Shown here: piece after piece, positions 47,400-55,864 of the stretch
Numbering within the stretch: the first letter of the stretch is position 1
How the letters are laid out: each line of letters begins with the position of its first letter
Position numbers and translations under genes: made by a program
Notes under the pieces: model-generated
Databases searched by the model: none
Told to the model about the DNA's origin: nothing
What the model saw: only the letters and a program-made list of their open reading frames with translations
From: an uncultured Oscillospiraceae bacterium
GTDB lineage: Bacteria > Bacillota > Clostridia > Oscillospirales > Acutalibacteraceae
Direction: 5' to 3'
Assembly: GCA_905192745.1 (NCBI GenBank)
Contig: CAJJLZ010000017.1
Span: 1 to 57,691 of the forward strand
DNA: 57,691 bases

Positions 47400-48620
47400 T
47401 TAAATTTCTTGTACGCCCTTTTTACGCCCTTTTTTTGAAATTGGCGGCGTAGCCTGTTGAAATTGGCGTATGGCGTTTACCAGTGATTCGTCCGTAACAT
47501 GAACATATCTGTCCATTGTTGTTTTAATGCTTGCGTGTCCTAAAAGCTGTTGCAGCACTTTAGGCTGTACGCCGCGCTCAATGGCGCGTGTGGCATAAGT
47601 ATGTCGCAAGGCGTGCATACAAAAGCGTTTAATACCTGCTTCATCACACAATTTGTATAAGTGTGTGTCATAGGAACTGTTTTTTGCGGGTTCTCCTGTT
47701 CTCCAGTTGACAAAAACCAAATCTCGCATAACAAGGCATTTATTTTCGCCTGTCCTGCTGTCGATATACTCTAAAACCTGTGACAATGTTTCAGACTGTT
47801 TTCGTTGGTCTTTTTCATCATAGCAGCTTTTGAGAATGGAATATGCCTTATCTGTGAGAGGAATGGTACGATAACTTTTTTGCGTCTTAGGTGGTCCCGC
47901 ACGCCAATATCCCTGGCTGTGTCGATACTCTAAACTTTTGTTTACTGTCAATGTCCGCTTTTTCCAATCAATAGCGTCCCAAGTCAGACCAATCAATTCA
48001 GCCGTTCTCAATCCTGTTTCCAGTAACAAGGCGTATTGCCTGTAATTATGAGAGCGTTCCGCTGCTTCCAAGAACTTCTCCTGTTCCTCAACGGTTAAGT
48101 ATTTAATATCATCTACCGCACGAACGGGTTTTGTGTAGCGGACACCATTCATCGGGTGCTTTGCGATAATATCATTCATAACTGCTGATTTCAGCATGGT
48201 TCCCATTGTGATATAAGCCTGTCGAATGGTCGAGCCTGCATAGGTAGTTTCCATTCGGTTCAGAACAGCTTTACAGTGCATGGGCTTTACATCAGCTATG
48301 CACATGGCTCCAATTACGGGTTGGATATTCCATTTGTAACGCTCTTTATAATTTCTTATGGTATTCGGAGCAAGGTCACAAACGATATTTTCAATCCAGT
48401 AAGTAAACCACTTGTCTACCGTCATATCGGGAGAAGTGACGATAAGGTTATGCCGTTCCTCATATCTTGCGTCAGCAAGCCAGTTTTTCGCTTCCGGCAA
48501 TGTTTCAAAATACTTCTCTTTGCGTTTGCCGTCTTTTGCGTAGTATCTTGCGGAGAATAAACCGTCCTTTCTTTGGTAAATGCCTTTGCCGCACTCTTTA
48601 CCTTTTAGATTTTTTCCCAT
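47400..48620 (-). CDS. int: Tyrosine recombinase/integrase (Tn916 family)
   Basis: A 406-residue integrase with an AP2-like N-terminal arm-binding domain (YQRKDGLFSARYYAKDGKRK), a core-binding domain (about 66-160) and a catalytic domain with Arg205 (ETGLRTAELIGL), His336-Arg339 (HALRHTY), His362 (LGHAS) and the nucleophile Tyr372 (MDRYVHV). It cuts and joins the element ends. Strong promoter at 48669-48697 and AAAGGAGTCCGATAT before the ATG. It is closest to the element end, as in Tn916. Confidence 0.95.
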   Translation of the reverse strand: MGKNLKGKECGKGIYQRKDGLFSARYYAKDGKRKEKYFETLPEAKNWLADARYEERHNLIVTSPDMTVDKWFTYWIENIVCDLAPNTIRNYKERYKWNIQPVIGAMCIADVKPMHCKAVLNRMETTYAGSTIRQAYITMGTMLKSAVMNDIIAKHPMNGVRYTKPVRAVDDIKYLTVEEQEKFLEAAERSHNYRQYALLLETGLRTAELIGLTWDAIDWKKRTLTVNKSLEYRHSQGYWRAGPPKTQKSYRTIPLTDKAYSILKSCYDEKDQRKQSETLSQVLEYIDSRTGENKCLVMRDLVFVNWRTGEPAKNSSYDTHLYKLCDEAGIKRFCMHALRHTYATRAIERGVQPKVLQQLLGHASIKTTMDRYVHVTDESLVNAIRQFQQATPPISKKGRKKGVQEI

Positions 48621-48668
48621 ATATCGGACTCCTTTCGTATCTCAAAAGAGAGTCCAATGCAAGCATAT

Positions 48669-48697
48669 ATTATAGCATAAAGACTCTGTTTTTTCAA
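48669..48697 (-). promoter_or_regulatory. Promoter for int
   Basis: On the minus strand TTGAAA, a 17-base spacer ending TGC, and TATAAT. Confidence 0.8.
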
Positions 48698-48727
48698 TCT
48701 CAATAACAAGAATTGTCGATTAGATAT

Positions 48728-48988
48728 TCATATTGTCAGCTCACGCCGGATATATTCTTCAAATTCACGACGTTTGACTAATTTTCTTGTCCCCACATAT
48801 AGTACAAATGGACAATTAGGTTGCTTTAGCATGGTGTCAATCTTGTTAATTCCAATATTGCTATATTCGGCAGCTTCTTTTATGGTCAATGTCAGTTTAA
48901 GATGTATCGGTACTCTTTGTTCGCTGCCAGTTGTAACTGCTCCTTTAGTGCCTATCGCACAAGGGGCGTTCATTTTTTCTTCATTCAT
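48728..48988 (-). CDS. xis: Excisionase (Tn916 Xis-like)
   Basis: An 86-residue excisionase that bends the ends to favour excision. The winged-helix core reads LTIKEAAEYSNIGINKIDTML and ends RKLVKRREFEEYI. The start at 48988 follows AAGGGG; a longer start at 49030 has no ribosome site. It lies 107 bases upstream of int on the same strand, the normal Tn916 order. Confidence 0.9.
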   Translation of the reverse strand: MNEEKMNAPCAIGTKGAVTTGSEQRVPIHLKLTLTIKEAAEYSNIGINKIDTMLKQPNCPFVLYVGTRKLVKRREFEEYIRRELTI

Positions 48989-49030
48989 AAGAACATTTCC
49001 CCTTTCAATGGTTGAAACAATTAAAAGCAT

Positions 49031-49419
49031 CAGTAAAGGGGCTTTAATCAGACGATCGATTCGCTTCTCAACCTCACGGGAATTGCACCCCTGCGCGGTT
49101 CTCGCGCAGCCCTACCCATTGCCTGCGACGCTTTGAACGCTCGGACTATGGCGATAAGGGAGTATCATTATGTATTTTGCGCTTCGTCGCCGACAGGCTG
49201 CTATGCCTGTTTTCCGGCGTCGGTGTTGGTCGCTCGGTTATCCCGGGCGGGAAAGTCCCGCCGGGATAACGTCATGGCGCACCCGCCGCATGGCTCGGCA
49301 CAAAAGGAACGTATCTGATTTGCCCTATGCTGCGCCGCCGTTATCTTGCGTCGCTTTCTTTGTCAAGGTACAAAAGACAGGAATACGCAAAGCGGAAAGG
49401 GGTGGAACACTTCGCGTTT
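49031..49419. other. Non-coding stretch between xis and regulators
   Basis: No convincing gene. It carries a strong inverted repeat at 49237-49270 (GTTATCCCGGGCGGG against CCCGCCGGGATAAC, one bulged base, 5-base loop) and a smaller GCGCGGTTCTCGCGC near 49091. These could be transcription or processing signals within the element's regulatory region. The overlapping open frames here show no family or ribosome site. Confidence 0.5.
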
Positions 49420-49671
49420 TTACTTATCTGTCTTAAAGGATAGGACAGCCCGCATGAGCTTTGCTTGCAGCCGTTCCCGCAAGTCCTCGTCTACGCCGTA
49501 ATAGGTATTGCCGCTTTCGTCGCGGATTTTCTTCATAGACAAATGGGCTATGTAGCTTTGGTAGTGCTGCATTACAATTTTCATGGCGTCGGGGTCGCCC
49601 TTTGTCGCGGCTAAAATGACCGGGTAGGGTAACAAGCCGCGCTCATTTTCATTACAATTCGTTCCATTCAT
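49420..49671 (-). CDS. HTH_16-type regulator (Tn916 ORF8-like)
   Basis: An 83-residue protein with AATKGDPDAMKIVMQHYQSYI and LRERLQAKLMRAVLSF, typical of the small helix-turn-helix protein encoded beside the ORF7 sigma-like factor in Tn916. Its start overlaps the end of the next gene by 20 bases, which suggests coupled translation. In Tn916, ORF7/ORF8 control transfer transcription, so a similar role is inferred. Confidence 0.85.
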   Translation of the reverse strand: MNGTNCNENERGLLPYPVILAATKGDPDAMKIVMQHYQSYIAHLSMKKIRDESGNTYYGVDEDLRERLQAKLMRAVLSFKTDK

Positions 49672-50092
49672 CAGCGCGTTCCTCCAAATATCGTTTTAGC
49701 AGTTCAAAAGAGCTTGTCCGTCTATACTGTACTGTGCTGCGGGGGACTTTCATAAGCTCCGCGATTTCAGTGTCGGTCATGCTGAAAAAGTAGTACAGTA
49801 AAACGGCTTGCCGCTTTTCTTCCGGCAGGGAGCGCATTGCTTCGGCAAGCAGCTTCGCCGTAATCTTCAAACCGCCTGCACAAAAAGCGTCCTCGTCCTC
49901 ATTGACAAAATATCTGTCAACGGTATAAAGCTGCTTTTCCTCATGCGGGGCAAGGTCTGAAAAGTTGACTTCGTGCTTTTGCCGACTTCTGCTTTCCCGG
50001 CAGGCGTCAATCAGTTCGTTGCGTAGCGTGCGTTTGCAGTACGCATTAAACTCACATCTTGTCTGCCATTCCAACCGATTAGGGTAATCCAT
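49652..50092 (-). CDS. Sigma-70-like regulator (Tn916 ORF7-like)
   Basis: A 146-residue protein with a degenerate region 2 and a clear C-terminal region 4 helix-turn-helix (MTDTEIAELMKVPRSTVQYRRTSSFELLKRYL, about residues 108-140). It matches the sigma-factor-like ORF7 of Tn916 elements, a positive regulator of excision and transfer. Directly upstream of, and overlapping, the HTH_16 gene. Confidence 0.88.
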   Translation of the reverse strand: MDYPNRLEWQTRCEFNAYCKRTLRNELIDACRESRSRQKHEVNFSDLAPHEEKQLYTVDRYFVNEDEDAFCAGGLKITAKLLAEAMRSLPEEKRQAVLLYYFFSMTDTEIAELMKVPRSTVQYRRTSSFELLKRYLEERADEWNEL

Positions 50093-50447
50093 GTTCTCAC
50101 CCCCTTTCGTCCCGGGGGCGGGTTATTTATCCCCTTTCGGCTGCCTTCCACGGACGCACCGCAGATTTGCCAAACGGAATAGAAAAGTTTTTCAAAAAAG
50201 TTTTGAAAAACACAAAATGCGCCCGTCCGCAAGACGCGGACGGGCGCAAAGGAAATGTATGCAGTATTTAGGTGATTTGACAGTTCATATTCGTAGCCGG
50301 AATACCCCGACGGCGGGTGATAGCTTTTTTTGACCGTAGATTATTCGGTGGGTTAGTGTAAATAAAAATGGACACGACGCTACCTCCATAGATACCGCCG
50401 TATCCTAAAAAAGGGCGACTTTAATACCCCCTCCGTAACTCAATTTT
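50093..50447. other. Non-coding regulatory stretch, two hairpins
   Basis: No gene. An AT-rich palindrome GTTTTTCAAAA / TTTTGAAAAAC (50187-50211) and a 13-bp stem TGCGCCCGTCCGC / GCGGACGGGCGCA (50218-50248) followed by TTTTGTG on the minus strand. The latter would back up termination of the cargo operon before the ORF7 gene. The rest shows no recognised feature. Confidence 0.55.
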
Positions 50448-50493
50448 TCAAAAAAGGAAACGGCGGTCTTGTTTGTTATTTCAAAACCGCCGT
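50448..50493 (-). terminator. Terminator of the cargo operon
   Basis: On the minus strand ACGGCGGT and ACCGCCGT flank an 18-base loop, followed by TTCCTTTTTT. It lies 11 bases beyond the truncated acr3. Confidence 0.8.
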
Positions 50494-50503
50494 ACTGCTG
50501 CCC

Positions 50504-50860
50504 TTAATGTTCGGCAGTTTCGCTTTCGTTTTCAAAACGCATTTTCAATTTTTGATAATAGTTCTTAAAAGGCTTAATGAGCCAATTTGTTATCCATGTT
50601 ACAAACAGCCCTTTTGGATTTTTCCCCACGTTTTTGATACTTTGAAAATCCACTTTCATCATCATAGGGTAAATCATAAGCCAAATGAGGATTGCCATAG
50701 GAACAGATACCTTTGCATATTCAAATTGATTGAGAAAAGCGGGAATACCCGGAAGATACTCCCCAATCAAAATGCCTATAACCATGCAGAGGATAACCCA
50801 AACCGTTAGATACTTTTGAAATACGTTTATTGCACTTTTCTCTTTGCTCATGAGAGCCAC
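50504..50860 (-). pseudogene. Truncated Acr3 arsenite permease (internal deletion suspected)
   Basis: Acr3 proteins are about 350 residues with ten membrane helices. This 118-residue product matches only the first part: KYLTVWVILCMVIGILIGEYLPG, LIWLMIYPMMMKVDF and VGKNPKGLFVTWITNWL. After residue 93 it changes to a charged tail (KNYYQKLKMRFENESETAEH) with no more membrane helices. Since the operon terminator follows intact, an internal deletion joining the first third to the extreme C-terminal end is likely. It should not transport arsenite. Start is at 50860 or a few codons later. Confidence 0.8.
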
Positions 50861-50865
50861 CCCCT

Positions 50866-51240
50866 TTAGAACCCCAATTTGTGCAGCAGCTTTTCAACAT
50901 CAGCAGCTTTAAGTACCTTACCCATTGCAACTACTTTTTCATTAACGACGAGGGCGGGCATACTCATTGCACCGTACCCCACGACCTTTTGCAAATCAGT
51001 TATATACTCCACTTCTACATCAAGTCCCATGCTTTTAACCGCCGCCTTTGCCTGTTCGTATTGTTCATGGCAGGAAGCGCAACCCACGCCAAGAACTTTG
51101 ACGCTCATTGCCCCATCCTCAATTTTTACCTTGTTTGCGTCCTCTTCTGTCGCTTCAAAAGTCGCACAATCACTTTGACAAGCGCAAGCGGGAATGTTTT
51201 TTTCTTCGTCTTTCTTCTTACCAAAACCAAATAATGCCAT
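50866..51240 (-). CDS. Small thioredoxin-fold protein (arsenic operon type)
   Basis: A 124-residue protein. After a charged N-terminal part with a CACQSDC metal-like motif, a thioredoxin domain (about 47-124) starts MSVKVLGVGCASCHEQYEQAK, with the CxxC redox pair CASC, and GAMSMPALVVNEKVV in the middle; it belongs with the MTH895-type small thioredoxins. The start follows GGAGGTAAAGAAA. Its place between a CcdA-like and an Acr3-like gene suggests a role in reducing or passing on arsenic species, an inference from context. Confidence 0.85.
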   Translation of the reverse strand: MALFGFGKKKDEEKNIPACACQSDCATFEATEEDANKVKIEDGAMSVKVLGVGCASCHEQYEQAKAAVKSMGLDVEVEYITDLQKVVGYGAMSMPALVVNEKVVAMGKVLKAADVEKLLHKLGF

Positions 51241-51267
51241 TTTCTTTACCTCCAAATATTATTTTTG

Positions 51268-51849
51268 TTAAAATGCAAGCCAAAACATATAAAATCCAAT
51301 GAGTAAAATAGCCGTACCCATTATCACTTTTAAGACCGTCTCGGCTTTATTGTAGCGTGTGTTTCCGCTAATCCTTTGCACAAAGCCTACGGAAGTCCCC
51401 GCAACCATGACAAGCGCACTATGACCGATTGAGTATAGCAGCATAAGCAGAATACCCCATAGCAGATTTCCGTTTCCCGCAACAATGGCAAGTAGTGCAA
51501 TTAAAACAGGAGTGGAACAGGGCGAGGAAAATATACCGCCTAATATTCCGGCGAGAAATGCGCCTACAAATCCCCTTTTTTTGCTTTTCGACAGTAGATT
51601 AGCCGACGGAATGAGGTTAAATACTCCCCACGTCTGTAAAGCCATTAACACCATCAAAGCACCGAGAACGAGATACCAAATAGGCGAAGAATTGCCAATG
51701 AGCCTACCCGCCGAGGTCGCTATGATACCCAAACTTATAAAGGTAATTGCCGTACCAACAGCGAACACCGCCGAATATGCAAATGCCCTCTTTGTGCTTC
51801 TTTCCCCAATGCCGCCAACATACCCCACAATCAAAGGGACGCTTGCCAT
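51268..51849 (-). CDS. CcdA/DsbD-like membrane protein, short N-terminus
   Basis: A 193-residue protein with about five or six membrane helices, of the CcdA/DsbD family that passes electrons across the membrane to thioredoxin-like partners. The second conserved cysteine region is intact, SSPCSTPVLIALLAI (about residue 107). The family usually begins about 25-30 residues earlier with a first helix carrying a second S-P-C motif; here it begins MASVPLIVGYVGG, after that point. A ribosome site, GGGAGGTATAAGAAC, lies right before the ATG, and the frame is closed by the permease stop six codons upstream, so the short form is real in this element. It is probably impaired. Confidence 0.82.
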   Translation of the reverse strand: MASVPLIVGYVGGIGERSTKRAFAYSAVFAVGTAITFISLGIIATSAGRLIGNSSPIWYLVLGALMVLMALQTWGVFNLIPSANLLSKSKKRGFVGAFLAGILGGIFSSPCSTPVLIALLAIVAGNGNLLWGILLMLLYSIGHSALVMVAGTSVGFVQRISGNTRYNKAETVLKVIMGTAILLIGFYMFWLAF

Positions 51850-51864
51850 GTTCTTATACCTCCC

Positions 51865-52878
51865 TCACACAATTAGATATTGTATTGCATTAAAGAAATA
51901 TCCCACAATGATAATGCCAACGGTACATATTGCAATGAAGATACCGAGCAACTTCGGCTTAACTGCCTTTCGCAACATGATTACGGACGGGAGCGAAAGC
52001 GTGGTAACGCCCATCATAAAGGACAGGGCAACGCCAAGCTGTGCGCCCTTTGCAAGTAGGGCTTCTGCAATCGGAATTGTGCCGAAAATATCCGCATACA
52101 TGGGAACGCCCGCAATCGTCGCAAGGATTACGCCAAAGGGATTACCCGTACCAAGCACTTTGACAATAAAATCTTCGGGTATCCAATCATGGATAAATGC
52201 ACCGATACCTACGCCAATCAGTACATAGGGGGCAACCTTTTTTGCTGTTGCTAAAACCTGCTCCCATGCGTATTTGATACGGTCTTTGAAGTGTAGTTCT
52301 TCCTGCGGAACATCAAGGGTATTTGCATTGCGGATAAAACCCTCAACGTAGTTTTCAAGATGTAATTTCTCAATCAACGTGCCGCCCACAACGGCAATCA
52401 CTAATCCAAGCACTACATAAAGGACAGCGACTTTCCAACCGAAAATGCTCATAAGAAGCACAAGAGAGCCGAGGTCTACCATAGGGGAAGAAATCAGAAA
52501 TGAGAACGTAACCCCAAGCGGCAATCCCGCGCTTGTAAATCCGATAAATAGCGGAATGGAAGAACAGGAACAAAACGGCGTTACTGTTCCGAGCAGCGCG
52601 GCGATACAGTTTGCACCCACACCATGAAATCTACCAAGTATCTTTTTTGTTCTTTCCGGCGGGAAGTAGCTTTGTATGTAGGATATAATCAAAATCAGCA
52701 CGCCGAGCAGCACCATGATTTTGATTGTGTCGTAGATGAAAAACTGAACGCTGCCGCCGACTTTCCCGGCGGTATCTAATCCGCAAGCATTCAATAAATC
52801 ACCTATCAAACGATTGAGCCAACTCATACCCAAAAGTTCGGTTTGGAAGAAATCCCAAATTGACTTTACAGTTTGCAT
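51865..52878 (-). CDS. ArsP/DUF318 family permease
   Basis: A 337-residue polytopic membrane protein with the double motif TPFCSCSSIPLFIGF (about residue 100) and ISSPMVDLGSLVLL; the second half repeats the pattern with GVPMYADIFGTIPIAEALL. The CSC region is the conserved metalloid/organoarsenical binding site of ArsP-type permeases. The start at 52878 follows AAGGAGGTCTATATTT. It is transcribed from the ArsR promoter with the thioredoxin and CcdA-like genes. It could export trivalent organoarsenicals. Confidence 0.88.
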   Translation of the reverse strand: MQTVKSIWDFFQTELLGMSWLNRLIGDLLNACGLDTAGKVGGSVQFFIYDTIKIMVLLGVLILIISYIQSYFPPERTKKILGRFHGVGANCIAALLGTVTPFCSCSSIPLFIGFTSAGLPLGVTFSFLISSPMVDLGSLVLLMSIFGWKVAVLYVVLGLVIAVVGGTLIEKLHLENYVEGFIRNANTLDVPQEELHFKDRIKYAWEQVLATAKKVAPYVLIGVGIGAFIHDWIPEDFIVKVLGTGNPFGVILATIAGVPMYADIFGTIPIAEALLAKGAQLGVALSFMMGVTTLSLPSVIMLRKAVKPKLLGIFIAICTVGIIIVGYFFNAIQYLIV

Positions 52879-52962
52879 AAATATAGACCTCCTTAAAATT
52901 GACACATTGCAATTTGTCGATATATTAGTTTTTGTATAAGCCGCTTGCTGCCTACAAGCGGC

Positions 52963-53274
52963 TTATTGTTTACAGGAACAATTATCCGAACAACCGGGAG
53001 AGAACTCCGTTATTTCGTCCAACAACTCTTTTGCTTTTTGTACTCCTTGCGGGTCAAAGGAATAATGCGTCCATTTGCCCTCTTTACGTCCCCGGACAAT
53101 TCCTGCGTCGCAAAGTATTTTCATGTGATGTGATAGCGTCGGCTGCCCTATATGCAACTCGTCAAGCAATTCGCAAGCGCATTTTTCCCCGCCTTTGAGT
53201 AGCCCTAAAATCGTTAATCTATTCGCATCGCAAAAGGACTTGAAAATCCTTGCGCGTTTCTCATTCTCTGTCAA
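52963..53274 (-). CDS. arsR: ArsR-family metalloregulator
   Basis: A 103-residue winged-helix repressor. KSFCDANRLTILGLLKGGEKCACELLDELHIGQPTLSHHMKILCDAG holds the DNA-binding helices and the CAC pair on the recognition helix (GEKCACELL), typical of arsenite-sensing ArsR. Extra cysteines at the C-terminus (CSDNCSCKQ) could add metal ligands. The start is TTG at 53274, eight bases after AGGAGG; a GTG at 53283 abuts that site. It is the first gene of the cargo operon. Confidence 0.9.
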   Translation of the reverse strand: MTENEKRARIFKSFCDANRLTILGLLKGGEKCACELLDELHIGQPTLSHHMKILCDAGIVRGRKEGKWTHYSFDPQGVQKAKELLDEITEFSPGCSDNCSCKQ

Positions 53275-53297
53275 GCAATTCACCTCCTTGCTCTTGT

Positions 53298-53326
53298 ATT
53301 ATACCCATCATATCGAAGTTTGTCAA
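53298..53326 (-). promoter_or_regulatory. Consensus promoter of the ars cargo operon
   Basis: On the minus strand a perfect TTGACA, a 17-base spacer and a perfect TATAAT. An ArsR site is expected to overlap it, but no clear dyad stands out. Confidence 0.85.
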
Positions 53327-53333
53327 TGCGTTT

Positions 53334-53363
53334 TTGGAAAGTTTACAACCGCTTTTGTATAAT
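53334..53363 (+). promoter_or_regulatory. Divergent promoter for the XRE gene
   Basis: TTGGAA, an 18-base spacer and TATAAT, about 85 bases before the XRE start. Confidence 0.6.
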
Positions 53364-53448
53364 CGGCATTATTTAAGCTAACACTATGAACTGTGTAGAC
53401 ATATTCAAAAAGAAAGGGGAACAGTAAAATGTAAGAGGGTGAATGAAA

Positions 53449-53805
53449 ATGGCTAAACGACCAGTACCACTATATGACTTTAAGGCGTTCGGGGCAGCCA
53501 TAAAAGCCGCGAGAAAAGAATACGGAGAGAGCCGCAAAACGGTAAGCGACGCGCTCTATATATCCCCGCGCTATCTTGCGAATATCGAGAACAAGGGACA
53601 ACAGCCGAGCCTGCAAGTTTTCTATGACCTTGTTACTCGTTATCATATTTCGGTAGACCAGTTTTTCTTTCCGAATGATAACGCCGAGAAGTCCACGCAG
53701 CGGCGGCAGCTTGATACTCTGCTTGACAGCATGAGCGATAACGGTTTGCGTATCGTTGCGGCTACGGCAAAGGAAATAACGGAAGTCGAAAAAGACAATG
53801 ACTAA
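53449..53805 (+). CDS. XRE-family regulator of the element
   Basis: A 118-residue protein. The helix-turn-helix reads FGAAIKAARKEYGESRKTVSDALYISPRYLANIENKG (residues 12-48), followed by PSLQVFYDLVTRYHISVDQFFF, a common N-terminal module in element-encoded regulators, and a short helical C-terminus. The start at 53449 is nine bases after AGAGGG; an ATG six bases earlier is closer than normal. Its position next to the mobilisation genes suggests control of transfer, as in other Tn1549-like elements. Confidence 0.85.
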   Translation: MAKRPVPLYDFKAFGAAIKAARKEYGESRKTVSDALYISPRYLANIENKGQQPSLQVFYDLVTRYHISVDQFFFPNDNAEKSTQRRQLDTLLDSMSDNGLRIVAATAKEITEVEKDND

Positions 53806-53933
53806 AACTGAATATGCACTAAGAACGCTATGGAAACGCTGTGTTTCTATGGCGTTTTTCTTTTCCTGCGGGTGTCTTTGGCAAAATCCCGTCTTTATCG
53901 TGGAAGAAAGCGAAAAGATGAATAGCAAGCATA

Positions 53934-54015
53934 GGAAGCGGGTACCCACTTCCGTATTTTGCCTGCCCTGCTCTGCGGCAGCGTCGGCAAAATTGCTTGT
54001 TGGGAAGTGTCCCAA
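53934..54015 (+). other. Candidate origin of transfer (oriT)
   Basis: Between the XRE gene and mobC there is no gene but two dyads: GGAAG-C-GGGTACCC-A-CTTCC (53934-53953) and TTGGGA-AGTG-TCCCAA (54000-54015). Intergenic dyads directly upstream of mobC and relaxase genes are where nick sites usually lie in this family. Assignment is by position and structure; the nick site is not identified. Confidence 0.45.
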
Positions 54016-54044
54016 ACCCTCGGAATGGAAAGGAGTGTCAAAGC

Positions 54045-54374
54045 ATGGACGGACGAAAAAGAACAGTACAAATCAAGTTCAGAGTAACGGAAGCAGAACG
54101 GGATTTAATAGAAGAAAAAATGAAGCTGATACCCACCCGGAACATGGCGGCGTATCTGCGGAAGATTGCCATTGACGGGTATATCCTGCAAGTAGACCAC
54201 ACCGACATAAAAGCTATGACAGCGGAGATACAGAAAATCGGTGTCAACGTCAATCAGATTGCAAAGCGTGTGAACAGTACAGGCAGCGTCTACCAAGAGG
54301 ACATAGAAGAAATAAAGGGGGTGCTTGCGGAAATATGGCGGTTACAAAGATTAAGCCTATTAAAGGAACGCTGA
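54045..54374 (+). CDS. mobC: MobC-family mobilisation protein
   Basis: A 109-residue relaxosome accessory protein that binds oriT and helps the relaxase melt the nick region. KRTVQIKFRVTEAERDLIEEKM looks like a ribbon-helix-helix start; IGVNVNQIAKRVNSTGSVY near residue 66 is characteristic of MobC. The start follows AAAGGAGTGTCAAAGC. Its end overlaps the relaxase start by 40 bases. Confidence 0.9.
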   Translation: MDGRKRTVQIKFRVTEAERDLIEEKMKLIPTRNMAAYLRKIAIDGYILQVDHTDIKAMTAEIQKIGVNVNQIAKRVNSTGSVYQEDIEEIKGVLAEIWRLQRLSLLKER

Positions 54375-55684
54375 ACAAAGCCCTTGACTATATCCAAAAT
54401 CCCGCAAAGACTGATGAAAAAATACTTGTGTCCTCGTTTGGCTGCGCCTATGAAACGGCAGACATTGAGTTTGGTTTTACCCTGTCGCAGGCGTTGGATA
54501 AAGGAAACAATTTAGCCCACCATCTGATACAATCCTTTGAGCCGGGAGAGGTCGATTATCAGACCGCCCATGAAATCGGACGGCAGCTTGCAGACGCAGT
54601 AACCAAAGGGCAGCACGAATATGTTTTGACTACTCACATTGACAAAGGACATATCCATAATCATGTGATTTTCTGCGCGGTCAATTTCGTAGACCACCAC
54701 AAGTACAATTCCAACAAGCGCAGCTATTACGGCATACGGAACATGAGCGATAAGCTGTGCCGGGAACACGGCTTGTCTGTTATCACTCCGAGCAGAGGTA
54801 GCAAGGGAAAAAGCTATGCAGAGTATCAAGCGGAGAAAACGGGTACAAGCTATAAAGGCAAGCTAAAAATTGCCGTGGACGCGCTTATTCCCCAAGTATC
54901 AGATTTTGAGGAATTGCTTTCAAAATTACAGGCGGCGGGCTATGAGATAAAGCCGGGAAAATATATCTCCTGCCGCGCTCCCGGACAGGAACGGTTTACC
55001 CGATTGAAAACCCTCGGCGCAGATTATACAGAGGAAGCTATCAGTGAACGGATAAGCGGCAAACGCGCCCACGCTGCGAAAGCTCCCCGCGCAGATCGCG
55101 GCGGCGTTAGTCTGCTCATTGATATTCAGAACAGTATCAAGGCGCAGGAAAGCCGGGGCTATGAGCAATGGGCAAAAATCCATAATCTGAAACAGGCAGC
55201 TAAAACCATGAATTTCTTGACGGAACACAAGATTGAGCAGTACGCAGAGCTGACAGCGAAAATCGCGGAAGTTACCGCAGCAAGCGAACAGGCAGCGGAC
55301 AGCTTAAAAGAGGTTGAAAAGCGACTTACCGATATGACGCTGCTTATCAAGCATATCACTACCTATCAAAAGACAAAGCCTGCCTATGCTGCATACCGCA
55401 AGGCAAAGGATAAGGATAAATACCGGGCAGCCCATGAGAGCGATATAATTCTCCATGAAGCAGCGGCAAAGACAATCAAGGCAGCGGGTATCTCCAAGCT
55501 CCCAAGCATTACCGCCCTGCAAGTAGAGTACGCAGCACTTCAAAAACAAAAAGAAGCCCTGTATGCCGACTATGGAAAACTGAAAAAGCAAGTCAAGGAA
55601 TACGACGTTATCAAGCAGAACATCGACAGTATTTTGAAAGTGGAACGTCAGCCGGAACGGGCAAAAGAAACCGAGCGCGGATAA
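54335..55684 (+). CDS. Relaxase/mobilisation nuclease (MobA/VirD2 family)
   Basis: A 449-residue relaxase. The N-terminal domain has the three-histidine motif THIDKGHIHNH (His101, His106, His108, His110), an upstream tyrosine pair for nicking and AVNFVDHHKYNSNKRSYY. The C-terminal half (about 300-440) is coiled-coil and Lys/Glu-rich. It nicks oriT and leads the strand into the recipient. Coupled to mobC by overlap; followed by a terminator. MobP/Tn1549-type by its companion genes. Confidence 0.93.
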   Translation: MAVTKIKPIKGTLNKALDYIQNPAKTDEKILVSSFGCAYETADIEFGFTLSQALDKGNNLAHHLIQSFEPGEVDYQTAHEIGRQLADAVTKGQHEYVLTTHIDKGHIHNHVIFCAVNFVDHHKYNSNKRSYYGIRNMSDKLCREHGLSVITPSRGSKGKSYAEYQAEKTGTSYKGKLKIAVDALIPQVSDFEELLSKLQAAGYEIKPGKYISCRAPGQERFTRLKTLGADYTEEAISERISGKRAHAAKAPRADRGGVSLLIDIQNSIKAQESRGYEQWAKIHNLKQAAKTMNFLTEHKIEQYAELTAKIAEVTAASEQAADSLKEVEKRLTDMTLLIKHITTYQKTKPAYAAYRKAKDKDKYRAAHESDIILHEAAAKTIKAAGISKLPSITALQVEYAALQKQKEALYADYGKLKKQVKEYDVIKQNIDSILKVERQPERAKETERG

Positions 55685-55699
55685 ATAAGCATAAAAAAG

Positions 55700-55745
55700 A
55701 ACGGACGCGGCAGCCGATATGTTGGCCACCGCGCCCGTTTTCTCA
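55700..55745. terminator. Bidirectional terminator after the relaxase
   Basis: AACGGACGCGG and CCGCGCCCGTT pair with one mismatch around a 17-base loop; T-run on the plus side, and it faces the convergent VLP gene. Confidence 0.7.
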
Positions 55746-55864
55746 TAGGTGCAGCTTTTGAAATGTTACGCAGTAGAACCGCGATTTTAGGGGTAAAGGT
55801 ATCAATCCTTTACCTCTTTGTTTTTGTGTCCGAAAAACCCTGCAAGCAAAGGCTTTTTTCGCCC

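Noticed and set aside
53798..54175. Plus-strand 125-codon frame between the XRE gene and mobC
   Set aside because: Overlaps mobC in another frame, lacks a ribosome site and lies over the candidate oriT.
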